Assembly (NCBI GenBank): GCA_017480225.1
Contig: JAFVBB010000008.1
Coordinates: 48,292-112,291, forward strand
Reading direction: 5' to 3'
Length of the DNA: 64,000 nucleotides
Origin: Bacteroidales bacterium
GTDB taxonomy: Bacteria > Bacteroidota > Bacteroidia > Bacteroidales > P3
The position numbers were made by a program, and so were the translations under genes. Under the pieces are notes generated by a model. The model saw nothing but the letters and a program-made list of their open reading frames with translations. It was not told the DNA's origin and did not search any database. Shown here piece after piece: positions 1-9,104 of the stretch; the first letter of the stretch is position 1; each line of letters opens with the position of its first letter.

Positions 1-2
1 AG

Positions 3-821
3 CGCCTGCATATTCCCATTTTCCACATGGAGGCGGGTAACCGCTGCAAAGATGAGTGCCTGCCCGAAGAGACCAACCGACGCATCGTTGACATCATCAG
101 CGACGTGAACATGGCTTATAGTGAGCACGCCCGCCGCTATCTCGCCGACTGTGGCCTGCCGAAGGAACGCACCTACGTCACTGGTTCGCCCATGGCCGAG
201 GTGCTCCACCAGAACCTCGCAGAGATTGAGGCCTCGGATATCCACCAACGTTTAGGCTTGGAGAAGGGCAAATACATCCTGCTGTCGGCCCACCGCGAGG
301 AGAATATCGACATTGAGAAGAATTTCCTTTCGCTCTTCACCGCTGTCAACAAGATGGCAGAAAAGTACGACATGCCCATCCTGTACAGCTGCCACCCCCG
401 CAGCCGCAAGCGTCTGGAGCAGTCGGGTTTCCAGCTCGACCACCGCGTCATACAGCATGAGCCGCTGGGTTTCCACGACTACAACTGCCTCCAGATGAAT
501 GCCTTCGCGGTTGTCAGCGACAGCGGCACACTGCCCGAAGAAAGCAGCTTCTTCACCAGCATCGGGAAGCCCTTCCCCGCCATCTGCATCCGCACCTCAA
601 CCGAGCGTCCCGAAGCCCTCGACAAGGCCTGCTTCTTCATCGCCGGCATTGACGAACACTCGCTGCTACAGGCCGTTGATACTGCCGTCACCATGACCCA
701 GAACGGTGACCACGGCATCCCCGTCCCCGACTACATCGAGGAAAATGTCTCAACAAAAGTAGTGAAAATCATCCAGAGCTATACGGGCATAGTGAACAAG
801 ATGGTTTGGAGAAAAAATTAA
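3..821 (+). CDS. UDP-N-acetylglucosamine 2-epimerase family protein, C-terminal part (start lies before the window)
   Basis: The reading frame is open from base 3, so the gene starts upstream. It matches the C-terminal two thirds of the WecB/FnlC epimerase family, which epimerises UDP-GlcNAc-type sugars at C2 in the cytoplasm. Visible signatures are HMEAGNR near the window edge, PEETNRRIVD, SDVNMAYSEHARRYL, SAHREEN in the middle, and SDSGTLPEES in the nucleotide-binding half. The HMEAGNR-type motif and the PEE-NRRIVD stretch are closest to the FnlC/WbjD branch that makes UDP-N-acetyl-L-fucosamine; that assignment is inferred. It is followed 47 bases later by licD genes, so it probably supplies a sugar nucleotide to this glycan cluster. 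Confidence 0.85.
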   Translation, partial: RLHIPIFHMEAGNRCKDECLPEETNRRIVDIISDVNMAYSEHARRYLADCGLPKERTYVTGSPMAEVLHQNLAEIEASDIHQRLGLEKGKYILLSAHREENIDIEKNFLSLFTAVNKMAEKYDMPILYSCHPRSRKRLEQSGFQLDHRVIQHEPLGFHDYNCLQMNAFAVVSDSGTLPEESSFFTSIGKPFPAICIRTSTERPEALDKACFFIAGIDEHSLLQAVDTAVTMTQNGDHGIPVPDYIEENVSTKVVKIIQSYTGIVNKMVWRKN

Positions 822-867
822 CCTCAAAACTTGACGCGAATTTGAACGCAACGATTTGATATGAATC

Positions 868-1686
868 ATGAGGGAATTGACATTGAAGGAATTGCAGTTT
901 TTTAGTCTTGACATCTTAAAAGATATACATGAATTCTGCATAAAGAACAATATCAGGTATTCTTTGGCTTACGGCACGCTTATAGGTGCAGTCAGACATA
1001 AAGGTTTCATTCCTTGGGATGACGATATTGACATTATTATGCCCCGGCCCGACTATGATCTATTTGCTGCAATATACAAATCAGAAAAATATCTCTTTTC
1101 TTCTGCAGAACATGACAGTGACTGCCTGATATCGTTTGGAAGGGTCTGTGATGCCAACAAGACTACTGTAAGGACTGCCATCCCTTGGCATAAGCGCACA
1201 TACGGCGTATGGATTGACGTGTTTCCTGTTGATGCTGCAGAAGACGATTTCGTGCAATTTACCAATCGGGTGCATAGGAATTCCAAGCTCCTTTTAGAAT
1301 TACAGCATAGCCGCCGTGCGCTCGCACCAATCTCGACGGGAACAACCTTGTCTCTTCAAATAAAGCAATTTGCCCGTAAGATACTCTTTCTCAACGGAAC
1401 TTTCACATCCAGCATTATCCGGGCAATCAACAAACGGGCAGAGCTTTATGAATATGGAACAACAAACCACTGGGGGCTTCTTTCTTTCAACTCATATAAG
1501 GAAAAGGACTACCATGAAGCTAACCTTTTAGAGTCTGTCTGCCTTATGGATTTTGAGGATAGTAAGTTCTATGTAATGAGCGGATATGACGCTTATCTTA
1601 AACACCTCTATGGAGATTATATGAAAATGCCTCCCATTGAGGAACAAAAGCCTAAGCAGTCCTATTTACGATTTTATTGGAAATGA
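868..1686 (+). CDS. LicD family phosphotransferase 1
   Basis: A 272-residue LicD-family protein. LicD enzymes have a nucleotidyltransferase-like fold and transfer a phospho-headgroup, classically phosphocholine from CDP-choline, to a glycan. The core is present: [14 protein letters not shown] (about residues 31-44) followed by [15 protein letters not shown] with its acidic metal-binding cluster, then [10 protein letters not shown], and a C-terminal GDYMKMPP followed by a basic-aromatic tail. No choline uptake or kinase genes are visible, but a phosphonate cassette starts 830 bases downstream. The donor is therefore more likely a CMP-phosphonate (inference). The next licD begins 3 bases after the stop. 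Confidence 0.85.
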   Translation: MRELTLKELQFFSLDILKDIHEFCIKNNIRYSLAYGTLIGAVRHKGFIPWDDDIDIIMPRPDYDLFAAIYKSEKYLFSSAEHDSDCLISFGRVCDANKTTVRTAIPWHKRTYGVWIDVFPVDAAEDDFVQFTNRVHRNSKLLLELQHSRRALAPISTGTTLSLQIKQFARKILFLNGTFTSSIIRAINKRAELYEYGTTNHWGLLSFNSYKEKDYHEANLLESVCLMDFEDSKFYVMSGYDAYLKHLYGDYMKMPPIEEQKPKQSYLRFYWK

Positions 1687-1689
1687 GCT

Positions 1690-2466
1690 ATGGAAAAGTT
1701 AACTTTAGAAGAATCAAAAACATACCAGTTAGGCATCCTTGACTCTATCGACACCTTTTGTAAATTAAATGGTATTCGGTATTCGATAGCTTATGGAACT
1801 TTACTTGGAGCAGTACGCCATCATGGCTTTATCCCCTGGGATGATGACATCGACATTGTGATGCCACGTGAGGACTACTCGCGTTTTGTTTCTCAATATC
1901 AGGACAATCATTATGTCTTATTGACAGGCGACAAGATTGCCAACCATCTGCATGTTGTCGTGACTGACCCTTCGACATTCGTCGAGTTCAAACCAGGAAC
2001 TTCAGATGCGCTCTTTTATAGAGGTGGTGTCTGGGTTGATGTGTTTCCTCTTGATTATGTTTCAAAAAACGAGGAAAAATTTGAATTACAGAAAAGGCAA
2101 ATAGCCAAGCGGCGCATTTTGCAGCGTTACGGAGAAATATCACCTGTAAACTCGTCTGACGGGGGTATTAGAAAAGCATTTAAGCTTATCATTCACAAGT
2201 TCCTGTCACTTCTTGTCGCATTAAATGGCAAGGCTTCATTGAAGTTGATGAAGAAATACAATGATGAGAATACTGGAAAGGTGGCTAATCTTGCCGTATG
2301 GTATCTGAAGACCAACAAGGCAGTTCCTTCAGAATGGTTCGAACAATATGTAACCCTTGATTTTGAAGGTAGAAAGTATCAGAGCATTAGCCACTATCAT
2401 GATTACCTTGCAAGCTTGTATGGGGACTACATGAAATTACCCCCCCCCAGCCGAGCAAGTACCTAA
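1690..2466 (+). CDS. LicD family phosphotransferase 2, C-terminus out of frame at a C9 tract
   Basis: A LicD paralog with the signatures YSIAYGTLLGAVRH and [15 protein letters not shown] and a VDVFPLDYV strand. As written it has 258 residues and ends PPPSRAST at 2466. The frame is lost at a run of nine C (2440-2448). With eight C the frame continues to a TAG at 2498-2500 and gives a tail AEQVPKHSYTAYKLEK, matching the ends of the other LicD proteins here (for example [15 protein letters not shown]). The gene is therefore either phase-variable and captured in the off or altered state, or carries a homopolymer sequencing error. The catalytic core is upstream of the tract. Confidence 0.8.
   Translation: MEKLTLEESKTYQLGILDSIDTFCKLNGIRYSIAYGTLLGAVRHHGFIPWDDDIDIVMPREDYSRFVSQYQDNHYVLLTGDKIANHLHVVVTDPSTFVEFKPGTSDALFYRGGVWVDVFPLDYVSKNEEKFELQKRQIAKRRILQRYGEISPVNSSDGGIRKAFKLIIHKFLSLLVALNGKASLKLMKKYNDENTGKVANLAVWYLKTNKAVPSEWFEQYVTLDFEGRKYQSISHYHDYLASLYGDYMKLPPPSRAST
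2440..2448 (+). repeat. C9 homopolymer tract inside licD 2
   Basis: Nine consecutive C within the codons following GDYMKL of the second licD gene. A contraction by one base restores the family-typical C-terminus, so tract length controls the last 16 or so residues. This is a candidate slipped-strand contingency site. Confidence 0.75.
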
Positions 2467-2513
2467 GCATAGTTATACTGCATATAAGTTAGAAAAGTAG
2501 AAATAGTTACATT

Positions 2514-4523
2514 ATGAAAGCAATGATTCTTAACAGTGGCCTTGGCCACCGTATGGGGGTTATCACGAAGGAGCATCCCAAATGTATGACGGAAATATCG
2601 TTCCGCAACACTATTCTGAGTAGGCAGCTTCGGCTGTTAGTCTCTTTTGGCGTTGATGAAATTGTAATGACCACTGGTTATTACGACAAAGTGTTAGTAG
2701 ATTATTGCAATGCGCTGCATCTGCCTGTGAAGTTCGCTTTTGTCAACAACCCAGAATATGCAACCACCAATTACATCTATAGCATCTGTTGCGCCAAGGA
2801 GCAGTTGAAGGACGATGACATTATTCTCATGCATGGCGACCTCGTGTTCGAAAGCCAGGTGCTTGAGGCCGTCATTGACAGCCCGGTAAGTTGCATGGCT
2901 GTCAGTAGCACGCTCCCTTTGCCCGATAAAGATTTCAAGGCAGTCGTCAAGGACGGAAAGATTGAGAAGGTGGGCATTGAGTTCTTCGACAATGCCGTGG
3001 CTGCACAGCCTCTTTATAAGATGCTAAAAGAGGACTGGCTGGTATGGCTCCAGAGCATAGAGAAATTCTGTGAAAGCGGCAACCGAAAAGTTTATGCAGA
3101 GAATGCCTTTAATGAGGTATCTGCCAAGTGCAACGTTTATCCTTGTGATGTAAAAAATATGCTCTGCGCGGAGATTGACACGCCAGAAGATCTGGAGGTG
3201 GTCAGCAAAAAGGTGGCAGAAATCAACGAGCGCACGGTGTATATGTGCTTCAGCACAGAATATATCCACAGCGGCCACATGGCCATCATCAACAAGGCTC
3301 GCCGCCTTGGCCGTCTGATTGTTGGCGTGCTGAGTGACGAAGCAATATCCAGTTTCAAGCGCTATCCGTTGATTCCATACGAGGAGCGCAAGGCCCTGTT
3401 TGAAAACCTTGCAGGCGTGGAGCGTGTCGTTGAGCAGAAAACGCTCTCCTATAAAGAAAACCTCGAAACGTTACGTCCTGACTATGTGGTGCATGGCAAC
3501 GACTGGTGTGAAGGCTTCCAGAAGCCCATCCGCCAGGAGGTGTGCGAGGTGTTGGCCGAGTATGGTGGCAAGCTGGTGGAGTATCCTTACAGCAATAATC
3601 CTATGTACAAGGAGCTGGATGCCAACCATCGCTCTGAGGCTTCCATGCCTGATGTGCGCCGTGGCCGTCTGCGTAAGCTCATCAATATGAAGGGCCTGGT
3701 AACTGCTATGGAGGCTCATAGTGGTATCACCGGGTTAATTGTTGAGAATACCAAGGTGCTTCAGGATGGTAAAACCTACCAGTTTGATGCCATGTGGGTA
3801 AGTTCACTTTGCGACTCTACGGCTAAGGGCAAGCCCGACATTGAGTTGGTGGATATGACCAGCCGCTTCCGCACAATTGACGATATTATGGAGGTGACCA
3901 CCAAGCCCATCATCTTCGATGGTGATACGGGTGGCTTGACCGAGCACTTTGTCTATACCGTGCGCTCGCTGGAGCGAATGGGCGTGAGCATGGTCATCAT
4001 CGAGGATAAGACTGGGCTGAAGAAAAACAGCCTGTTTGGTACCGAGGTGAAGCAGACACAGGCCAGCATACCCGATTTCTGCGAGAAGATACGTGCCGGT
4101 AAGAAAGCCCAGAAGACGAGGGAGTTTATGATTTGTGCCCGCATTGAGAGCCTGATTCTGGAGCGAGGCATGGAAGATGCCTTAGAACGAGCCTTTGCCT
4201 TCAGCGAGGCTGGTGCCGATGCCATTATGATTCACTCTCGAAAGAAAGACCCGGCTGAAATATTTGAGTTTGTGGAGAAGTTCCGTCAGAAGAACAGCAC
4301 CACTCCCATCGTGGTTGTACCCACATCGTTCAACACCGTCACAGAGTGGGAGTTCAAGGAGCGTGGCGTAAACGTGGTCATCTATGCCAACCAACTCACC
4401 CGCACCGGATTCCCCGCCATGCAGGATGCAGCGCGCACCATACTGCAGAACCACCGCGCCAAGGAGTGCGACGACAAGTGCATGTCCATCAAAGAGATTA
4501 TCACCTTAATACCCGAGCAATAA
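2514..4523 (+). CDS. pepM: Tri-domain phosphoenolpyruvate mutase: LicC/PntC-like nucleotidyltransferase, TagD-like domain, PepM
   Basis: A 669-residue fusion. Residues 1-240 are a LicC/PntC-like NTP transferase (LNSGLGHRMG loop, MHGDLVF). Residues 243-375 resemble the TagD-like cytidylyltransferase of the second PepM in this window, with HSGH at about 252. However, the second signature (GISST in the paralog) is replaced here by SNNPMYK near 360. Residues 385-669 are PEP mutase, which converts PEP to phosphonopyruvate: GDTGG near 470 and the diagnostic EDKTGLKKNS near 497. Together the first and last domains would make and activate a phosphonate as a CMP ester. The gene shares one base with ppd (TAATG). 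The middle domain may be inactive, its role taken by the N-terminal domain (inference). Confidence 0.92.
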   Translation: MKAMILNSGLGHRMGVITKEHPKCMTEISFRNTILSRQLRLLVSFGVDEIVMTTGYYDKVLVDYCNALHLPVKFAFVNNPEYATTNYIYSICCAKEQLKDDDIILMHGDLVFESQVLEAVIDSPVSCMAVSSTLPLPDKDFKAVVKDGKIEKVGIEFFDNAVAAQPLYKMLKEDWLVWLQSIEKFCESGNRKVYAENAFNEVSAKCNVYPCDVKNMLCAEIDTPEDLEVVSKKVAEINERTVYMCFSTEYIHSGHMAIINKARRLGRLIVGVLSDEAISSFKRYPLIPYEERKALFENLAGVERVVEQKTLSYKENLETLRPDYVVHGNDWCEGFQKPIRQEVCEVLAEYGGKLVEYPYSNNPMYKELDANHRSEASMPDVRRGRLRKLINMKGLVTAMEAHSGITGLIVENTKVLQDGKTYQFDAMWVSSLCDSTAKGKPDIELVDMTSRFRTIDDIMEVTTKPIIFDGDTGGLTEHFVYTVRSLERMGVSMVIIEDKTGLKKNSLFGTEVKQTQASIPDFCEKIRAGKKAQKTREFMICARIESLILERGMEDALERAFAFSEAGADAIMIHSRKKDPAEIFEFVEKFRQKNSTTPIVVVPTSFNTVTEWEFKERGVNVVIYANQLTRTGFPAMQDAARTILQNHRAKECDDKCMSIKEIITLIPEQ

Positions 4524-5647
4524 TGATTCGTCCAGAATATTTTATTGAGAAGCTGAGAGAGAACGGCATAGACTGTTTTGCCGGCGTGCCCGATAGTCTG
4601 CTAAAGAATATCTGTGCTTACATCACCGACCATTGTGATGCTCAGCATAACATCATTGCAGCCAACGAGGGCGCTGCCGTAGGAATAGCTGCCGGGCACT
4701 ATCTTGCCACGGGCCAGCCAGCCTGCGTGTATATGCAGAATAGTGGCGAGGGCAACATCATCAACCCGCTTGCCTCGCTGACAGACCCCGAAGTCTATCA
4801 TATTCCTGTGCTGCTGCTCATTGGCTGGCGGGGGCGTCCCGGCGTGCACGATGAGCCGCAGCATGTGAAACAGGGAAAGATAACCACGGGGTTGCTCAAC
4901 ACGATGGGTGTCAACTTTGACGTACTGAGCAAGGACGAAGATAAGGCTGAGAAGCAGATTGCCAAGGCCGTTGCAGCCCTGCAGCGCAAAGAGGTCTATG
5001 CTCTGGTGATTGAGAAGGATACCTTTGATGCCTATACACTGCAGAACGTAGAGCAGAACGATCTCACGTTATCTCGCGAAGAAGCCATCCAGACCGTAGC
5101 TGCAGCCCTTGACGAGAAGGGCTGCATTGTCTCAACGACGGGTATGATCAGCAGAGAGCTTTTTGAATACCGCGCCGCGATGAACCAAGGCCATGAGCGC
5201 GATTTCCTGACCGTAGGCTCTATGGGGCATGCCTCGCAGATAGCCCTTGGCATCGCTATGGCGCAGCCTGGCCGCCGCGTGTGGTGCTTCGACGGCGACG
5301 GCGCGGCCATTATGCATTTGGGCAGCATGGCCATCGTGGCCAGCAAAGCCCCTAAGAACTATGTCCATGTGGTGTTCAACAACGGTGCACACGACAGCGT
5401 GGGGGGCCAGCCTACAGTAGGACTGAAGATAGATCTTCCAGCCATTGCCAAGGCTGTAGGCTACAAGCAGTACTATAGCTGTGAAACGAAAGAATACCTC
5501 CAGGAGCTTCTGGAAAAAGTGAAGACACAGGAAGGCCCCATCCTCTTACAGGTGTGTGTAAAGAAAGGCAACCGTAAAGACCTTGGCCGTCCAACAACTA
5601 CTCCCATTCAGAACAAAGAGGCTTTGATGGCTTTCTTGAAAGATTAA
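4523..5647 (+). CDS. ppd: Phosphonopyruvate decarboxylase
   Basis: A 374-residue thiamine-diphosphate enzyme that drives phosphonate synthesis forward by decarboxylating phosphonopyruvate to phosphonoacetaldehyde. The N-terminal pyrimidine-binding half has GVPDSLLK and AANEGAAVGIAAGHY with the catalytic Glu. The C-terminal half has the ThDP motif GDGAAIMH followed about 25 residues later by [11 protein letters not shown]. The length is typical of Ppd. The start is the ATG that overlaps the pepM stop by one base; a longer upstream frame runs through pepM and is rejected. It is followed after 26 bases by the alcohol dehydrogenase. Confidence 0.95.
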   Translation: MIRPEYFIEKLRENGIDCFAGVPDSLLKNICAYITDHCDAQHNIIAANEGAAVGIAAGHYLATGQPACVYMQNSGEGNIINPLASLTDPEVYHIPVLLLIGWRGRPGVHDEPQHVKQGKITTGLLNTMGVNFDVLSKDEDKAEKQIAKAVAALQRKEVYALVIEKDTFDAYTLQNVEQNDLTLSREEAIQTVAAALDEKGCIVSTTGMISRELFEYRAAMNQGHERDFLTVGSMGHASQIALGIAMAQPGRRVWCFDGDGAAIMHLGSMAIVASKAPKNYVHVVFNNGAHDSVGGQPTVGLKIDLPAIAKAVGYKQYYSCETKEYLQELLEKVKTQEGPILLQVCVKKGNRKDLGRPTTTPIQNKEALMAFLKD

Positions 5648-5673
5648 ATCTCCATGATTTCTGTGTGTCAATT

Positions 5674-6768
5674 ATGAAGCAAATAATATATCGTGGCATA
5701 GAATACCTGTCAAAAGCCTTGGAAGATTCTTCTAAGGTTTTGTTGGTATGTGATGCGTCTTTCCCCTTTCTCAGTATCAAAGATGACATAGAGAACATGG
5801 GCGTGCCCTATGTGGTCTTCAGCGACTTTACGCCTAACCCGCTCTACGAGGATGTCTGCAAGGGTGTTGACTTGTTCAACATCACAAAGTGCGACACCAT
5901 CCTTGCAGTGGGCGGCGGCAGTTCTTTGGATGTAGCCAAGTGCATCAAGCTCTATTGTAAAATGCAGAAGGGGAAGCTCTATCTGGAACAAGACTATGGA
6001 GATACTGGCGTAAAACTCATTGCCATTCCTACTACTGCCGGCACAGGCTCCGAGTCTACCCGCTATGCTGTCATCTATTACAAAGGGAAGAAACAGAGCG
6101 TCACGCATGACAGCATCATTCCCGACATTGCCATTTTGGAACCGAAGGTGCTGAAAACACTTCCGTTATACCAGAAGAAATGCACCATGCTTGATGCCTA
6201 TTGCCATGGCATTGAGTCTTGGTGGAGTGTCAACAGTACCGAGGAAAGCAAAAAACTATCGAAACAAGCTGTAGAGACCATCACCAAGTGGTGGCGTGAA
6301 TACATCTTCAACAATTCTGACGTGGCAGCAGAGCAAATCATGCAAGCAGCAAATCTTGCAGGACAGGCCATCTGCATAACACAGACAACTGCCCCCCATG
6401 CCTTCAGCTATAAGATTACCTCGCTGTATAAGCTCCCTCATGGGCATGCTGTGGCAGTTTGCCTTCCTGAGATTTGGTCGTTTATGAATGCGGGGCGAGG
6501 TCACTGCATAGATAAGCGTGGAGAAGAATATCTGAAAACTATCTATACCGAGATAGCGCATGCCATGGGGTGTTCAACACCAATAGAAGCCATAAAATGT
6601 TTCCGCGCGATGCTATCGGAGATGGGCGTGAATAATCCCCAATCAAACGATAGGGCAAGTGAATTGGACATTCTTTCCCACTCGGTTAACCCTGTGCGGT
6701 TAAAGAATAGCCCCATGGAATTAGATGAAGGAACAATAAAACAGCTCTATGGCGTAATCCTACAATAG
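5674..6768 (+). CDS. Iron-type alcohol dehydrogenase, probable phosphonoacetaldehyde reductase
   Basis: A 364-residue group III (iron-dependent) alcohol dehydrogenase. It shows the dinucleotide loop GGGSSLDVAKCIKL, the TTAGTGSESTR phosphate-binding stretch and histidines of the metal site in DAYCHGIESWW and LPHGHAVAV. Directly after pepM-ppd such enzymes reduce phosphonoacetaldehyde to 2-hydroxyethylphosphonate, so that is the likely reaction. The ATG at 5674 is preferred over an in-frame GTG nine bases upstream because it aligns with the paralog at 57113. The paralog shares long blocks such as NSTEES and SVNPVRLKN, showing that the two cassettes are homologous. Confidence 0.9.
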   Translation: MKQIIYRGIEYLSKALEDSSKVLLVCDASFPFLSIKDDIENMGVPYVVFSDFTPNPLYEDVCKGVDLFNITKCDTILAVGGGSSLDVAKCIKLYCKMQKGKLYLEQDYGDTGVKLIAIPTTAGTGSESTRYAVIYYKGKKQSVTHDSIIPDIAILEPKVLKTLPLYQKKCTMLDAYCHGIESWWSVNSTEESKKLSKQAVETITKWWREYIFNNSDVAAEQIMQAANLAGQAICITQTTAPHAFSYKITSLYKLPHGHAVAVCLPEIWSFMNAGRGHCIDKRGEEYLKTIYTEIAHAMGCSTPIEAIKCFRAMLSEMGVNNPQSNDRASELDILSHSVNPVRLKNSPMELDEGTIKQLYGVILQ

Positions 6769-6779
6769 CGAACTACGAT

Positions 6780-7676
6780 ATGATCCGATTTGAAGAGCTG
6801 CTGAACAAGATGTACTTGATGAAAGATGTTTTCATTCCTATGGATGACAAACAGTTTCATCAAGTACAACAAACAGGATTCTCCATGCTTTTGACCATTC
6901 AGGATTTCTGTAAGAGCCACAACATAACGATGATGCTGGGCTATGGCTCTGTGCTTGGTGCTGTACGCCATCGCGGCTTTGTTCCTTGGGACGACGACGT
7001 AGATATTCTGATGCCGAGAAAAGACTATATGCGTTTTCTATCTTTATGTGAAAGTGGACTACCCAGGCACCTGAAGGTCTATTCGCCATACACATCGCTG
7101 GGACCAGAAGTACGCTATACCAAAATCATTGACGATGAAACGCGGATTATTTCGCCAGTGGGGGGGGGGAGTTATAACAAAGTGTGTGTGGATGTGTTTC
7201 CACTCGAAAACTATGACGAACGCTGGCTAAGGAGAAAATTGAAGTGGGCAGTTTACATGATACTGTCAACCGCTGCCACCACGTGCAGGCTCTGGTATGA
7301 CCGCAAGCGCGACACCGACTACAAATTCACCATGAAGCTGACTCGGCAAGGAACCTTTGAATATTACATCCGCCTTGGCGTTGGATTCTGTTTTTCATTT
7401 CTTTCCTACAAGCGGTGGCTCAAGATTGCTGACAAGTGGCTCATCTGTAACAAAGAAACAAAGCAGGTGTACATACCCTCCATATTCATTAATACCAACC
7501 CTATCGACAAAGACGTAATGATGCCTGTCTCGGTCGGTCAATTTAATGGGCGAGAGGTGTTCCTACCCAATAAGCCCGAGCAATATTTGGAATTTTCATA
7601 TGGCGACTGGCGTCAGCTCCCCCCAGAGGAAAAGCGCCGTCAGCACTTGTTCTTCAGAAAGCAACAGTCATCCTGA
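6780..7676 (+). CDS. LicD family phosphotransferase 3, with a G10 tract
   Basis: A 298-residue LicD protein, somewhat longer at the N-terminus than its neighbours. The core reads TMMLGYGSVLGAVRH and GFVPWDDDVDILMPR, followed by VDVFPLENYD and a C-terminal GDWRQLPPEEKRR. A run of ten G (7160-7169) encodes Gly-Gly-Gly in the loop before the VDVFPLE strand. At this length the frame is intact; loss or gain of one base would truncate the protein about halfway. Its place between the phosphonate dehydrogenase and the flippase suggests it transfers the cluster's own activated headgroup (inference). Confidence 0.85.
   Translation: MIRFEELLNKMYLMKDVFIPMDDKQFHQVQQTGFSMLLTIQDFCKSHNITMMLGYGSVLGAVRHRGFVPWDDDVDILMPRKDYMRFLSLCESGLPRHLKVYSPYTSLGPEVRYTKIIDDETRIISPVGGGSYNKVCVDVFPLENYDERWLRRKLKWAVYMILSTAATTCRLWYDRKRDTDYKFTMKLTRQGTFEYYIRLGVGFCFSFLSYKRWLKIADKWLICNKETKQVYIPSIFINTNPIDKDVMMPVSVGQFNGREVFLPNKPEQYLEFSYGDWRQLPPEEKRRQHLFFRKQQSS
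7160..7169 (+). repeat. G10 homopolymer tract inside licD 3
   Basis: Ten consecutive G in the middle of the third licD gene, in frame at the present length. Together with the C9 tract of licD 2 it makes two long G/C homopolymers within paralogous genes of one locus, as expected for contingency loci. Confidence 0.75.
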
Positions 7677-7691
7677 TATTACGAGATTATA

Positions 7692-9095
7692 ATGCAAAAT
7701 ATACTTTTCAGATTTAAGCAACTGAAGGGAACGTTGGCTTTCTTTAGTTCCGAAGGTTTGGCAAAGGGGCTGCACTGGGTGTTGCTGCTGTTGCTGTTCT
7801 TCTTGTCAAAACCGCATCCGGAGAACTACGGAATGTTGGCTCTGCTTATTGCCTTTGAGCGCATGGCGGAAGTGATGCTTGACTTCGGACAGAAGCGTGT
7901 CGTCTATCGTTTCTTTGACAAAAGCACACACGACAACCGATATTTTCTTTCCACCACCTTCACGGCGTGGATGCTGCTCATCGCAGTCATCCTGCTATCG
8001 CTTGGGCTGGGCATTTGGGCTTCGGGCTGCGATACCTTCTTCAACATCAAGACGTCTCTACCGCTGTATATATGCATGGCCAACCTTGGCGTGGGAAAGG
8101 TTTATGCGTTTGTTACCTATATCCTCCGTATAGATAAGCGCATCAAGTCATACGCTGGCATGCGGCTGATATTCAGTATTGTGCAGTTTGCAGCTTCTCT
8201 GCTTGTTTCTATAGTATTTGACGACGTAAGTCTGGGGTTTGTATTAGGGACATTCCTGGCCTATGTCATTTCCACCATCTGCAAGATAGGAGTGTTCAAG
8301 GAGTTTGCCATCAGTTTCCTTTTTGATTGGAATATTTTCAAGCGCAACATGCTCTATGGCTATCCATTGGTGATACAGCAGCTTATCTCGAACATCGGCC
8401 CCAATATTGATAAGTTCTTCCTTGCAGAATTAGTGTCACTGACAGAAGTTGGTCACTACAACTTTGTAGTCACAATACTATCTGCTTTCACATTCTTGTT
8501 CTCTATTTGCACGTCCTACTTCGAGCCAATGCTTTTCAAAATAAGGAAAGATCCGAAACGATTCCTCATAACCAACCAGACCTTTATCTATACATGCATC
8601 GGTTTTGCAGCAGTCGTGGTGCTTGCCACTTCTGGGGTGTTCCAACTGATTGACAAGGCAGGCGAAACACCTCTATATCTTATGCTCTCTGCTGCCTACA
8701 TTATGTTGCCAGTTTATTTCTACAACACCTACGTATATATGACTTCCGACAAAAATGGCTATGTAGTGTTTTTTTCTGCAATAGCGGTTTTGGCTGACCT
8801 CGCTGCCAACTATATCCTTATCAAGTCTTATGGGGTGATGGGAGCAGCTATGGCGCAGTGTATTTATACCTTCGTGCTCAGCTGGCTGTCCTACGCGTTC
8901 ATGGAATGGAAGTACCCTCACTATCGCAGTAATCACAACCGCCTCTTGGGCATCATTATGACATTGCCTGTAGTTGCCTGTTTTGTACTCAATGCCCCCC
9001 TTGTCCTGCTGGCAGAATATTTGGCTATCACGTTTTTTGCCAGCTACTTCATTACAAAGAACAGGCACGAAATGTTTGCCGTAGTTGAAGACTAA
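7692..9095 (+). CDS. wzx: Polysaccharide flippase (Wzx family)
   Basis: A 467-residue polytopic inner-membrane protein with about 12-14 hydrophobic segments, starting after a short basic head. The size, the segment pattern and the position beside a polymerase and initiating transferase match Wzx-type flippases, which move undecaprenyl-linked repeat units across the membrane. No sequence motif is diagnostic; the call rests on topology and context. It lies 15 bases after licD 3 and 9 bases before licD 4, apparently in the same operon. Confidence 0.85.
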   Translation: MQNILFRFKQLKGTLAFFSSEGLAKGLHWVLLLLLFFLSKPHPENYGMLALLIAFERMAEVMLDFGQKRVVYRFFDKSTHDNRYFLSTTFTAWMLLIAVILLSLGLGIWASGCDTFFNIKTSLPLYICMANLGVGKVYAFVTYILRIDKRIKSYAGMRLIFSIVQFAASLLVSIVFDDVSLGFVLGTFLAYVISTICKIGVFKEFAISFLFDWNIFKRNMLYGYPLVIQQLISNIGPNIDKFFLAELVSLTEVGHYNFVVTILSAFTFLFSICTSYFEPMLFKIRKDPKRFLITNQTFIYTCIGFAAVVVLATSGVFQLIDKAGETPLYLMLSAAYIMLPVYFYNTYVYMTSDKNGYVVFFSAIAVLADLAANYILIKSYGVMGAAMAQCIYTFVLSWLSYAFMEWKYPHYRSNHNRLLGIIMTLPVVACFVLNAPLVLLAEYLAITFFASYFITKNRHEMFAVVED

Positions 9096-9104
9096 AGAAA
9101 AAAC

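Noticed and set aside
1-870. Invertible promoter for the polysaccharide locus
   Set aside because: The 5' end of the operon is outside the window and no flanking inverted repeats with a promoter between them were seen.
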